Source: CAZVAR01 sp964625225 (GTDB lineage: Bacteria; Pseudomonadota; Alphaproteobacteria; JAJUGE01). Taken from it: a stretch of DNA of 20,768 nucleotides. A program made the position numbers and the translations under genes. Of the stretch, positions 14,361-20,768 are shown piece by piece (within the stretch, counting starts at the first letter, position 1; each line of letters starts with the position of its first letter). Location of the stretch: contig CAZVAR010000060.1 of the NCBI GenBank assembly GCA_964625225.1, positions 1 through 20,768 on the forward strand, written 5' to 3'. The notes beneath the pieces were generated by a model that saw nothing but the letters and a program-made list of their open reading frames with translations, made no database searches and was not told the origin of the DNA.

Positions 14361-15116
14361 ATGAGCCCCGTGCCGGATCGGCCGAGCGCGATGGCGCTCC
14401 TGTCGAAGCTGCACGGGCTGCTGGGCCTGACCGAACAGGAGGCCTATTACCTCGGCTCGATCCCGGCGGACATGCTCGCACTCAAGCCGCGCGACGAGAT
14501 CCTGACCGGCGGGGAGCCTTGCCGCTGGCTGTTCGTTGCCCGGAGTGGCTGGAGCATCTACTACAAGCTGCTGCCCGACGGCCGGCGGCAGATCGTGCAG
14601 TTCGTCCTGCCCGGCGACATCGTCGACCTCCACGCCCTGTTCCAGATGGAGACGCCCTGCTCGCTTGCCGCTCTGACCGCGGCCGAGTTCGCGCGGATCG
14701 ATGCCGCCCGCCTGGGCGACCTTTATTTTCGCTACCCGCGGCTCGCGGCGGCCCTGGCCTGGATGGCCGCCCGCGACCGGGCGATGCTGATGGAGCAGGT
14801 GGTCCGGCTCGGCCGGAAGACGGCCTATGAGCGCCTGGCCCATCTCCTGCTGGAGCTGCATCAGCGCCTGGTCGGCGTCGGCCTTGCCGCAGGGGACGGC
14901 TTCCGCCTGCCGGTCACGCAGGACGAGCTTGCCGACGCGCTCGGCCTCAGCCTCGTCCACGTCAACCGCACGCTCCAGCGTCTGCGGCGCGAGAACCTGC
15001 TGCGGCTCGACAATCAGCGGGTGGATCTGCTCGATCGCGAGCGCCTGGCCGAGATCGCCGGCTACGAGCCGGCCCGTCTCGACGAATTCGTGCTCCCCGA
15101 GATCGACCGCCGGTAG
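14361..15116 (+). CDS. Crp/Fnr-family transcriptional regulator
   Basis: A 251-residue regulator. An N-terminal cyclic-nucleotide-binding-like beta-barrel (about residues 25-135) has GGEPCRWLFVARSGWSIYYK and RRQIVQFVLPGDIVDLHALF. A dimer helix around RLGRKTAYERLAHLLLELHQR follows, then a C-terminal winged helix with TQDELADALGLSLVHVNRTL as the HTH. The Fnr N-terminal cysteine cluster and the Crp cAMP-contact motif are not evident, so the effector is unknown. The start is uncertain: in-frame ATGs at 14238, 14259, 14328, 14361 and 14391 all lack a clean Shine-Dalgarno, and 14361 gives the usual family length. It converges on dut with only 11 bases between stops. Its targets cannot be read from the sequence; no TTGAT-N4-ATCAA box was seen. 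Confidence 0.88.
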   Translation: MSPVPDRPSAMALLSKLHGLLGLTEQEAYYLGSIPADMLALKPRDEILTGGEPCRWLFVARSGWSIYYKLLPDGRRQIVQFVLPGDIVDLHALFQMETPCSLAALTAAEFARIDAARLGDLYFRYPRLAAALAWMAARDRAMLMEQVVRLGRKTAYERLAHLLLELHQRLVGVGLAAGDGFRLPVTQDELADALGLSLVHVNRTLQRLRRENLLRLDNQRVDLLDRERLAEIAGYEPARLDEFVLPEIDRR

Positions 15117-15127
15117 CTGCCGGGCGG

Positions 15128-15577
15128 TCAGCACCCGGTCGACCCGAACCCGCCGGCGCCGCGGGCGCTTTCGTCCAGCCCGGCGGCGCTCTGCCAGGCG
15201 ACGCGGGCGACCGGCGCCACGACGAGCTGGGCGATGCGCATCCCGCGCTCGACCGCGAACGGCGCATCGCCGTGATTGATCAGGATCACCCCGATCTCGC
15301 CCCGGTAATCGGCGTCGATCGTGCCGGGGCTGTTGAGGACCGTCACGCCGTGCCGCAGCGCAAGGCCCGAGCGTGGCCGCACCTGCGCCTCGAAGCCGTC
15401 GGGCAGCGCAATCCGCAGGCCGGTCGGGATCAGGCGCCGCTCGCCGGGCGCGAGCGTAACCGTTGCGCCGACGGCGGCGGGGAGGTCGACGCCGGCGCTC
15501 TGCGCTGTCGCATAGGTTGGCAGGGGCAGGTCGGCGGCGTGCGGGAGCCGCTTGATCGCGACGCGGATCGTCGTCAT
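15128..15577 (-). CDS. dut: Deoxyuridine 5'-triphosphate nucleotidohydrolase (dUTPase)
   Basis: A 149-residue trimeric-type dUTPase, which cleaves dUTP to dUMP and pyrophosphate, keeping uracil out of DNA and supplying dTMP synthesis. All five motifs are present in order: SAGVDLPAA, RPRSGLALRHG, GTIDADYRGEIGVILIN with the catalytic Asp, MRIAQLVVAP, and the C-terminal RGAGGFGSTG arm. The ATG at 15577 overlaps the stop of coaBC (ATGA), so the two are translationally coupled; coaBC-dut adjacency is common in bacteria. The longer minus-strand frame upstream is a shadow of coaBC. Confidence 0.97.
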   Translation of the reverse strand: MTTIRVAIKRLPHAADLPLPTYATAQSAGVDLPAAVGATVTLAPGERRLIPTGLRIALPDGFEAQVRPRSGLALRHGVTVLNSPGTIDADYRGEIGVILINHGDAPFAVERGMRIAQLVVAPVARVAWQSAAGLDESARGAGGFGSTGC

Positions 15578-16788
15578 GCCGGCGCGCCGAGCGTGTCGGC
15601 TATCCGCTGCGCTAGGCGTTCGGCCACCGCCTGCTTGCTGAGCGTCGGCCAGTCCTCGACACCCTCGGCGGTCACGAGATGGATGCGGTTCTCGTCCCCG
15701 CCGAAGGTCCCCGTGCCGGGCGACACGTCGTTGGCGAGGATCCAGTCGCAGCCCTTGCGCGCCCGCTTCGCGACGGCGTGTGCCACCACGTCTTCCGTCT
15801 CCGCGGCGAAGCCGATCACCAGCCGCGGCCGCCGGTTGCCGGCGCCGGCCAAGCTCGCGAGAATGTCCGGGTTCTCGGTCAGCGTCAGCGTCGGCGGACC
15901 GCCGGCATCCTTCTTCAGCTTCTGCCCAGCCTCGGCGGCGACGCGCCAGTCGGCAACGGCCGCTGCGCAGACCGCCACGTCCGCCGGCAGGGCCGCGAAG
16001 CAGGCCGCGTGCATCTCGCGGGCCGACTCGACGCGCACGATCGTGACGCCGCACGGGTCGGGTTCGTGCGTCGGTCCCGACACCAGCACCGTCTCGGCAC
16101 CGAGCCGCGCCAGCGCTGCGGCGATCGCGTGCCCCTGTTTGCCCGAGGAGCGGTTGGCGATGTAGCGCACGGGATCAATCGCCTCCCAGGTCGGGCCGCT
16201 GGTGACGATCGCCTTCCGTCCGGCCAGCGGCCTCGGCCCGGCTGCCTCCGCGAGCGCGGCCTCGATCGCGGCCAGGATCTCGGGGACCTCGGCGAGCCGG
16301 CCGGAGCCGACCTCGCCGCAGGCCAGATCGCCGGCGCCCGGGCCGACGCGCCGGACCCCGCGTGACTCGAGCGTGCGGATGTTGGCCTGCGTGGCCGGAT
16401 GCGACCACATCATGACGTTCATCGTCGGGGCGATCAGCACCGGCTTGTCGGTCGCGAGCAGCGCGGTCGTGGCGAGATCGTCGGCGATTCCGGCGGCCAT
16501 CTTCGCGAGCAGGTCGGCGCTCGCCGGCGCGACCACCACCAGATCCGCCTCGCGCGACAGGCGGATGTGTCCCATCTCACTCTCGTCGGTGAGCGAGAAC
16601 AGGTCGGTGTAGACCTTCTCCTCGCTCAGCGCGGCGACCGCGAGCGGTGTCACGAACTGCGCCCCGCCCCTGGTCAGGATGCAGCGGACCGCGGCCCCGC
16701 GTTCGCGCAGCCGCCGGATCAGGTCCAGGCTCTTATAGGCCGCGATGCCGCCCGAGATGATCAGCAGGATGCGCTTGCCGTCGAGCAT
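15574..16788 (-). CDS. coaBC: Bifunctional phosphopantothenoylcysteine decarboxylase / phosphopantothenate-cysteine ligase
   Basis: A 404-residue bifunctional coenzyme A enzyme. The N-terminal CoaC flavoprotein half (about 1-185) has ISGGIAAYKS, the catalytic His in MGHIRL (H74), the PTMNVMMW motif (from 121) and LACGEVGSGRLAE with the active-site Cys157. The CoaB half (about 188-400) has TSGPTWEAIDPVRYIANRSS, AAVADWR and the KLKK lysines (290-293). It joins 4'-phosphopantothenate with cysteine (CTP-dependent in bacteria) and decarboxylates the product to 4'-phosphopantetheine. The ATG at 16788 has GGAG 5 bases upstream. It lies 73 bases after ubiB on the same strand and overlaps dut by four bases. 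Confidence 0.97.
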   Translation of the reverse strand: MLDGKRILLIISGGIAAYKSLDLIRRLRERGAAVRCILTRGGAQFVTPLAVAALSEEKVYTDLFSLTDESEMGHIRLSREADLVVVAPASADLLAKMAAGIADDLATTALLATDKPVLIAPTMNVMMWSHPATQANIRTLESRGVRRVGPGAGDLACGEVGSGRLAEVPEILAAIEAALAEAAGPRPLAGRKAIVTSGPTWEAIDPVRYIANRSSGKQGHAIAAALARLGAETVLVSGPTHEPDPCGVTIVRVESAREMHAACFAALPADVAVCAAAVADWRVAAEAGQKLKKDAGGPPTLTLTENPDILASLAGAGNRRPRLVIGFAAETEDVVAHAVAKRARKGCDWILANDVSPGTGTFGGDENRIHLVTAEGVEDWPTLSKQAVAERLAQRIADTLGAPA

Positions 16789-16861
16789 GGCGGCTCCGGA
16801 AGAGTGGCGTCACGGCTAACCTAGGCCGGCACCGGCCGCCCTGCAAGCGGCCGCCCGGTGG

Positions 16862-18376
16862 TCAGCCGGCGATCAGCGCCGTCACCGCGAGCACGGCGAT
16901 CACGAACCAGATCGGCCAGAACCGGGCCATCAGGCCTTCTTCCCGGATGCGGAGCCGGACCCGGTCTTCCGCGATGTGGGCAGCCGCGGCCTCGAGCGCG
17001 TCGGCGAGGCGGGGCAGCCGCTCCAGGGCGACGACCGCGTCCTCGGCCAGACGCCGCACACGCGCCTCCGGGCCGCGATTCTCGCGCAGCCAGGTCTCGA
17101 CCAGGGGCCGGGCCAGCGTCCACATGTTGACGGTCGGGTCGAGCCGCCGCCCGATGCCTTCCGCCATCAGCAGTGTCTTCTGCAACAGCAGAAGCTGCGG
17201 CTGGGTCTGCATGTCGAACTGCTCGGTCACCCGGAACAGGTGCGCCAGCAGGCGGCCGATCGAGATCTCGTTGAGCGGGCGCTCCAGGATCGGCTCGCCG
17301 ATCGACCGGACCGCCTGCGCGAAGGCCATCAGCGAATGGCCGGCCGGAACGTAGCCGGCACGGAAATGCACCTCCGCGACCAGCTCGTAGTCCCGGGTGA
17401 CGAACCCGATCAGCATGTCGGCGAGATAGTCGCGCGTGCGGCGGTCGAGCCGTCCCATGATGCCGAAATCGATCGCTACCAGCGCTCCGTCGGGCGCCAC
17501 GAAGACGTTGCCGGCGTGCATGTCGGCATGGAAGAAGCCGTCACGGAACACCTGGGCGAAGAAGGCCGAGGCCGCGTGCGTCTGGATCGCCCTGATATCG
17601 TGCCCGGCGGCGATCAGCCGCTCGCGCTCGTCGATCGGAATGCCCTCGACGCGCTCCAGCGTCAGCACGCGCATCCCGGTCCGACGCCAGTCCACCTGCG
17701 GCACGCGGAACCACAGGTCGCCGGCGAAGTTCTCCGCGAGCTCGGAGGCGGCCGCCGCCTCGAGCCGCAGATCCATCTCGGAGCGCACGCTCGCTGCGAA
17801 GGTCCGCACCACGTCGACCGGTCGCAACCGTCGCAGCCCGCGATCGAACCGCTCCATCAGGCGGGCGAGCCAGAGAAAGAGATCCAGGTCGCGGGCGAAG
17901 GCCGCCTCGATCCCGGGACGCAGGATCTTGACCGCGACCGGCCGCCCGTCCTCGGTGACCGCAAAATGCACCTGCGCGATCGAGGCGGCGGCGATCGGTT
18001 CCGGGTCGAACTCGGCGAACAGGGCGGTGATCGGCTGTCCCAGCTCGGCTTCGACCGTGGCCACCGCCTCGGCGGAGGGGAAGGGCGGCAGCCGGTCCTG
18101 GAGGAAGGAGAGATCGCGCGCCACCTCCTCGCCCAGCAGGTCGGGCCGCGTCGACAGCGCCTGACCGAGCTTGATGAAGGTGGGGCCCAGATCCTGGAGT
18201 GCCGCCGCCAGCTTCTGACCCGGCCGGCCCGCCCGGCGCGGCCGCGAGAGGCGGCGCGCCAGCCAGCCCACGGTCGGGACGCTGTGCAGCAGTTCGAGCG
18301 GGAACAGAGCATCGTGGGCGAACAGTGTGCGCACGATGCGGACGAGCCGGGCGATGTGGCGGAATGCGGGATACAT
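16862..18376 (-). CDS. ubiB: UbiB, atypical kinase/ATPase of ubiquinone biosynthesis
   Basis: A 504-residue member of the ABC1/ADCK/UbiB family, which supports ubiquinone synthesis at the inner membrane. Visible family marks are the KxGQ motif in FIKLGQALSTRPDLL, the Ala-rich loop AAASIAQVHFA that replaces a normal glycine loop, the VAVKILRPG lysine, EMDLRLEAAAASE, the FHADMHAGN catalytic loop and the DFGIMGRL metal-binding loop. A hydrophobic C-terminal segment (FWPIWFVIAVLAVTALIAG) anchors it. The ATG at 18376 gives a normal length. Its ribosome binding site is hidden because the Ns begin 7 bases upstream. With ubiE upstream on the same strand it forms the common alphaproteobacterial ubiE-ubiB pair. 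Confidence 0.96.
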   Translation of the reverse strand: MYPAFRHIARLVRIVRTLFAHDALFPLELLHSVPTVGWLARRLSRPRRAGRPGQKLAAALQDLGPTFIKLGQALSTRPDLLGEEVARDLSFLQDRLPPFPSAEAVATVEAELGQPITALFAEFDPEPIAAASIAQVHFAVTEDGRPVAVKILRPGIEAAFARDLDLFLWLARLMERFDRGLRRLRPVDVVRTFAASVRSEMDLRLEAAAASELAENFAGDLWFRVPQVDWRRTGMRVLTLERVEGIPIDERERLIAAGHDIRAIQTHAASAFFAQVFRDGFFHADMHAGNVFVAPDGALVAIDFGIMGRLDRRTRDYLADMLIGFVTRDYELVAEVHFRAGYVPAGHSLMAFAQAVRSIGEPILERPLNEISIGRLLAHLFRVTEQFDMQTQPQLLLLQKTLLMAEGIGRRLDPTVNMWTLARPLVETWLRENRGPEARVRRLAEDAVVALERLPRLADALEAAAAHIAEDRVRLRIREEGLMARFWPIWFVIAVLAVTALIAG

Positions 18377-18383
18377 CGGCCGC

Positions 18384-18393
18384 NNNNNNNNNN
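18384..18393. other. Assembly gap (10 Ns)
   Basis: Ten consecutive Ns lie between the ubiB start and the ubiE stop. Both flanking genes are complete and normally sized, and the pair is a known neighbour pair, so the join is plausible. The real length of the missing DNA is unknown. Confidence 0.95.
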
Positions 18394-18397
18394 GGGC

Positions 18398-19189
18398 TCA
18401 GAGCCGCCAGCCGGAATGCAGCGCGACGATGCCGCCGGAGAGATTGCGGAAGCGCACCCGGTCGAACCCGGCGGCCTGCATCCGGGCGGCGAGATCCTCC
18501 TGGCGCGGGAAGCGGCGGATGCTGTCCACCAGATATTGGTAGGCCGCGCGGTCGCCCGTCACCAGCCCGCCGAGCGCCGGCAGCACGCGGAACGAATAGG
18601 TGTCGTAGATCTCGGCGAGCAAGGGTACGGCGACGTGGCTGAATTCGAGGCAGAGAAAGCGTCCGCCCGGTCGCAGTACCCGCCGCATCTCGGCCAGCGC
18701 CGCGTCGATCCGGGTCACGTTGCGCAGGCCGAAGGCGATGGTGCAGGCATCCACGCTGCCGGTGCGGATCGGCAGCCGCTCGGCGTCGCCGCAGACCCAG
18801 GACACGCCATCGGCGCAGCCCCGCTTGGCGGCACGGCGGCGCCCGACCAGCAGCATGGCGTCGTTGACGTCGCAGACGACCGCCGTGGCGGCGGCCGCAT
18901 GCGCCGCCGCGGGCTGCCGGCTCCTCGCGCGCTCGAGAAACCGGAACGCGATGTCGCCGGTGCCGCCGGCTACGTCGAGCAGCGTCATTCCCGGGCGCGG
19001 CGACAGCGCATCGACCATCGCCGCCTTCCAGAGGCGGTGGATGCCGAGGCTCATCAGATCGTTCATAAGGTCGTAGCGGTCGGCGACATTGTCGAACACG
19101 CGCCGTACCAGCGGCGCCTTTTCGGTCGCCGCGACGAGCCGGTCGCCGAACCAGACGCTGTCTTCGTTCCGGGGCATGCGGCGGAACAT
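18398..19189 (-). CDS. ubiE: Ubiquinone/menaquinone biosynthesis C-methyltransferase UbiE
   Basis: A 263-residue SAM-dependent methyltransferase that methylates the benzoquinol ring in ubiquinone synthesis. Motifs in order: VFDNVADRYDLMNDLMSLG, SAM motif I LLDVAGGTGDIAFR, AFGLRNVT, LRPGGRFLCLEFS, YQYLVDSIRRFP and the C-terminal RNLSGGIVALHSGWR. An insertion rich in Ala (about residues 88-101) lies between motif I and the second strand. The ATG at 19189 is chosen for the GGAGG 9 bases upstream; a second ATG four codons in is possible. It is divergent from mutM with only 36 bases between starts, so the promoters must be compact or overlapping. Confidence 0.96.
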   Translation of the reverse strand: MFRRMPRNEDSVWFGDRLVAATEKAPLVRRVFDNVADRYDLMNDLMSLGIHRLWKAAMVDALSPRPGMTLLDVAGGTGDIAFRFLERARSRQPAAAHAAAATAVVCDVNDAMLLVGRRRAAKRGCADGVSWVCGDAERLPIRTGSVDACTIAFGLRNVTRIDAALAEMRRVLRPGGRFLCLEFSHVAVPLLAEIYDTYSFRVLPALGGLVTGDRAAYQYLVDSIRRFPRQEDLAARMQAAGFDRVRFRNLSGGIVALHSGWRL

Positions 19190-19225
19190 AGCGCGCTGCC
19201 TCCGCTTCGGCTAGCTTGGCGCCCG

Positions 19226-20077
19226 ATGCCCGAGCTGCCCGAAGTCGAGACGATCTGCCGCGGCCTGCAAGGCGCCCTTGCCGGGCGCGTGCTCGCGCGC
19301 GTGACGTTGCGCCGGCCCGATCTCCGCTTTCCCTTCCCGCCGGATTTCGTGCAGCGGTTGGAGGGCCGGCGGGTGCTCCGCGTCGCGCGGCGCGCCAAAT
19401 ACATCCTCGCGCATCTGGACGGCGGGCTGGTCTGGCTGGTCCATCTCGGCATGTCGGGCCGCCTGATCGTGGGGCGGCCGCCGCTGCCGCCCGGGCCGCA
19501 CGACCATGTCCTCGTGGAGACCGGCGACGGCCGGCTTCTCGTCTATACCGACGCGCGCCGTTTCGGATTCATGGATCTCGTGACCGAGTCGGAGCTCGCG
19601 GCGCATCCGCGGCTCGCGCGGCTCGGGATCGAGCCGCTCGACGGCGAGGTGCCGAGTCCGCTCGACGGCGCGCGTCTCGCCGCCCTGCTGCGCGGCCGCG
19701 AGACCTCGATCAAGGCGGCGCTCCTCGACCAGTCCCTGATCGCCGGCATCGGCAACATCTATGCCTGCGAGGCGCTCTACCGCGCCGGCCTGTCGCCGCG
19801 GCGACGGGCCGGCAGCGTGAGCGGAGCCCGGGCGGTACGTCTCGCCGCCGCGATCCGTGCGGTCCTGGCCGAGGCGGTCGCCGCCGGCGGCTCGTCGCTG
19901 CGCGACTATGTGCAGGCCTCCGGCGAACTCGGCTATTTTCAGCATCGGTGGGCGGTCTACGACCGGGAGGGCCAGCCCTGCCCGGACTGCACCTGCGATC
20001 CGGTCCGCACCGGCGCGATCCGCAGGATCACGCAGGGCGGCCGCTCCACCTTCTACTGTCCACAGCGCCAGCGATGA
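19226..20077 (+). CDS. mutM: Formamidopyrimidine-DNA glycosylase (Fpg/MutM)
   Basis: A 283-residue base-excision repair enzyme that removes 8-oxoguanine and formamidopyrimidines and cuts the abasic site. N-terminal PELPEVET gives the catalytic Pro and Glu. Further marks are the RRAKYIL lysine loop, LVHLGMSGRL, DARRFGFMDL, and the helix-two-turn-helix segment IKAALLDQSLIAGIGNIYAC. The zinc finger starts with CPDC (C252, C255), but the C-terminal pair reads CPQR (C278, R281). The fourth zinc ligand, normally Cys three residues after C278, is arginine (codon CGC at 20066-20068). The finger is about six residues longer than in E. coli and has an extra Cys257. There is no Shine-Dalgarno; CTAGCTTGGCGCC lies just before the ATG. 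Whether the finger still binds zinc is unclear. Confidence 0.95.
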   Translation: MPELPEVETICRGLQGALAGRVLARVTLRRPDLRFPFPPDFVQRLEGRRVLRVARRAKYILAHLDGGLVWLVHLGMSGRLIVGRPPLPPGPHDHVLVETGDGRLLVYTDARRFGFMDLVTESELAAHPRLARLGIEPLDGEVPSPLDGARLAALLRGRETSIKAALLDQSLIAGIGNIYACEALYRAGLSPRRRAGSVSGARAVRLAAAIRAVLAEAVAAGGSSLRDYVQASGELGYFQHRWAVYDREGQPCPDCTCDPVRTGAIRRITQGGRSTFYCPQRQR

Positions 20078-20095
20078 TGTGTTAGCGTGCCCGCG

Positions 20096-20482
20096 ATGCT
20101 GTTACGCCCCATCGACCGCCGCGCGGTCCTGCGCCTATTGACCCTCGTCCTGCTGAGCCCGGCCCTGCCGGCCGCGGCGGAGCCGGCCTTCGTCCCCGGG
20201 TTCGAGGACCTGCCGCTGATGCCGGGCCTCGCCGTCGTCCCGGAGGCCGGCGTTCAGTTCGACAAGCCGGACGGCCGCCTGGTGGAGGCGGTCGCGACCG
20301 GTGCGGTCGATCCGGGCGAGGTCGTCGCCTTCTACCGGAAGACGTTGCCGCAGCTCGGCTGGGACGCCGTCTCCCAGGGACCGCGGCGGATCGCCTTCCG
20401 GCGCGAGGGCGAGACGCTGGCCATCGACTATTCGCGGGATCGCGCCGGGCTGATGGTCCGGTTCTTCCTGTCGCCGCGCTGA
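20096..20482 (+). CDS. Small exported hypothetical protein
   Basis: About 128 residues, from ATG at 20096 or three codons more from GTG at 20087. It begins with an Arg-containing n-region and a hydrophobic core (LLTLVLLSPALPAAA) ending near AAAEP, a signal peptide. The mature part is about 100 residues: FEDLPLMPGLAVVPEAGVQF, a VAFYRKTLPQLGW segment and a short C-terminal beta region ending FFLSPR. I recall similar small periplasmic proteins beside mutM in Rhodospirillales, but I know no function. There is no Shine-Dalgarno before either start; TTAGCGT sits about 7 bases before the ATG. It lies 18 bases after mutM and 50 before the enoyl-CoA hydratase gene. Confidence 0.75.
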   Translation: MLLRPIDRRAVLRLLTLVLLSPALPAAAEPAFVPGFEDLPLMPGLAVVPEAGVQFDKPDGRLVEAVATGAVDPGEVVAFYRKTLPQLGWDAVSQGPRRIAFRREGETLAIDYSRDRAGLMVRFFLSPR

Positions 20483-20490
20483 CGCAGCAC

Positions 20491-20508
20491 GCCGCCAGGG
20501 GTGGCGGC
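20491..20508 (+). terminator. Weak hairpin after the small exported protein gene
   Basis: GCCGCCA-GGGG-TGGCGGC is a perfect 7-bp stem with a four-base loop, followed by CGATTT. The T-run is short, so at best it is a weak terminator in the 50-base spacer before the enoyl-CoA hydratase gene. Confidence 0.35.
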
Positions 20509-20532
20509 CGATTTCCCAACGAGGAGCAAGCA

Positions 20533-20768
20533 ATGGCTTACGAGAATCTGATGGTCGAGCGTCGCGGCCAAGTCGGCCTGATTACGCTCAACCGCCCGAA
20601 GGCGCTCAACGCCCTCAACGCGGCGCTGGTTGCGGAGCTGGCCCAGGCCCTGGACGCCTTCGAGGCGGACGAGGACATCGGCGCGATCGTCATCACCGGC
20701 AGCGAGAAGGCGTTCGCGGCCGGCGCCGACATCAAGGAGATGCAGCCCAAGACCTATATGGACGTCTA
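20533..20768 (+). CDS. Enoyl-CoA hydratase (crotonase family), 3' truncated by window end
   Basis: The first 78 codons are visible. They show the crotonase start MAYENLMVERRGQVGLITLN, the RPKALNALN segment and AFAAGADIKEM, the CoA-binding and oxyanion-hole region of short-chain enoyl-CoA hydratases, which add water to trans-2-enoyl-CoA in beta-oxidation. The ATG at 20533 has GAGGAG about 6 bases upstream, a strong site compared with the two genes before it. The catalytic glutamates lie beyond the window. In many Alphaproteobacteria this gene sits between mutM and rpsT-dnaA. Confidence 0.92.
   Translation, partial: MAYENLMVERRGQVGLITLNRPKALNALNAALVAELAQALDAFEADEDIGAIVITGSEKAFAAGADIKEMQPKTYMDV

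Noticed and set aside
16976..20077. Plus-strand frame of over 1000 codons running into mutM
   Set aside because: It crosses the run of Ns and is antisense to ubiB and ubiE with low-complexity translation; only the last 283 codons (from 19226) are real.
1..20768. CRISPR array, insertion sequence, rRNA or riboswitch
   Set aside because: No regularly spaced direct repeats, transposase-like proteins with terminal repeats, rRNA sequence or recognisable riboswitch core (including no THI box before tenA, whose start is outside the window) were seen.

Overview
The window is GC-rich alphaproteobacterial chromosome, probably from a Rhodospirillales-type lineage. Evidence: the protein sequences of mnmA, coaBC, dut, ubiB, ubiE and mutM, the alphaproteobacterial elongator tRNA-Met, and the block dut-coaBC-ubiB-ubiE-mutM-(small exported protein)-enoyl-CoA hydratase, which in many Alphaproteobacteria lies next to rpsT and dnaA. 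Ten Ns at 18384-18393 mark a scaffold join between ubiB and ubiE.

Left part (1-3397, plus strand): the 3' end of a TenA-like thiaminase II gene, then mnmA (tRNA 2-thiouridylase) and an elongator tRNA-Met(CAT) whose promoter overlaps the mnmA stop codon. Directly behind the tRNA lies a decayed tyrosine-recombinase (integrase) remnant on the minus strand. An orphan TAXI-type TRAP solute-binding protein gene follows.

Middle part A (3500-10150, minus strand): six genes of membrane and lipid-linked sugar chemistry in two tandem modules. Each pairs a GtrB/DPM1-type polyprenyl-phosphate glycosyltransferase with a large polytopic protein that looks like a GT-C glycosyltransferase and a small membrane protein that could flip the lipid-linked sugar. 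One module uses a classical GtrA. The other has a four-helix SMR/EmrE-fold protein lacking the usual TM1 glutamate. By analogy with phage/Shigella gtrABC, each module could add a sugar to a surface glycan on the periplasmic side. The tandem arrangement with different flippase types is the most interesting system in the window.

Middle part B (10308-15116, plus strand, divergent from A): an EamA/DMT transporter and two MFS transporters, probably one exporter operon. A long spacer follows with a perfect 13-bp inverted repeat and an AT-rich promoter-like patch, then a Crp/Fnr-family regulator.

Right part: a convergent minus-strand set ubiE / gap / ubiB / coaBC / dut (ubiquinone, coenzyme A and dUTP metabolism). 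On the plus strand are mutM (DNA glycosylase, with the fourth zinc-finger cysteine replaced by arginine), a small exported hypothetical protein, and the 5' end of an enoyl-CoA hydratase gene cut by the window edge.
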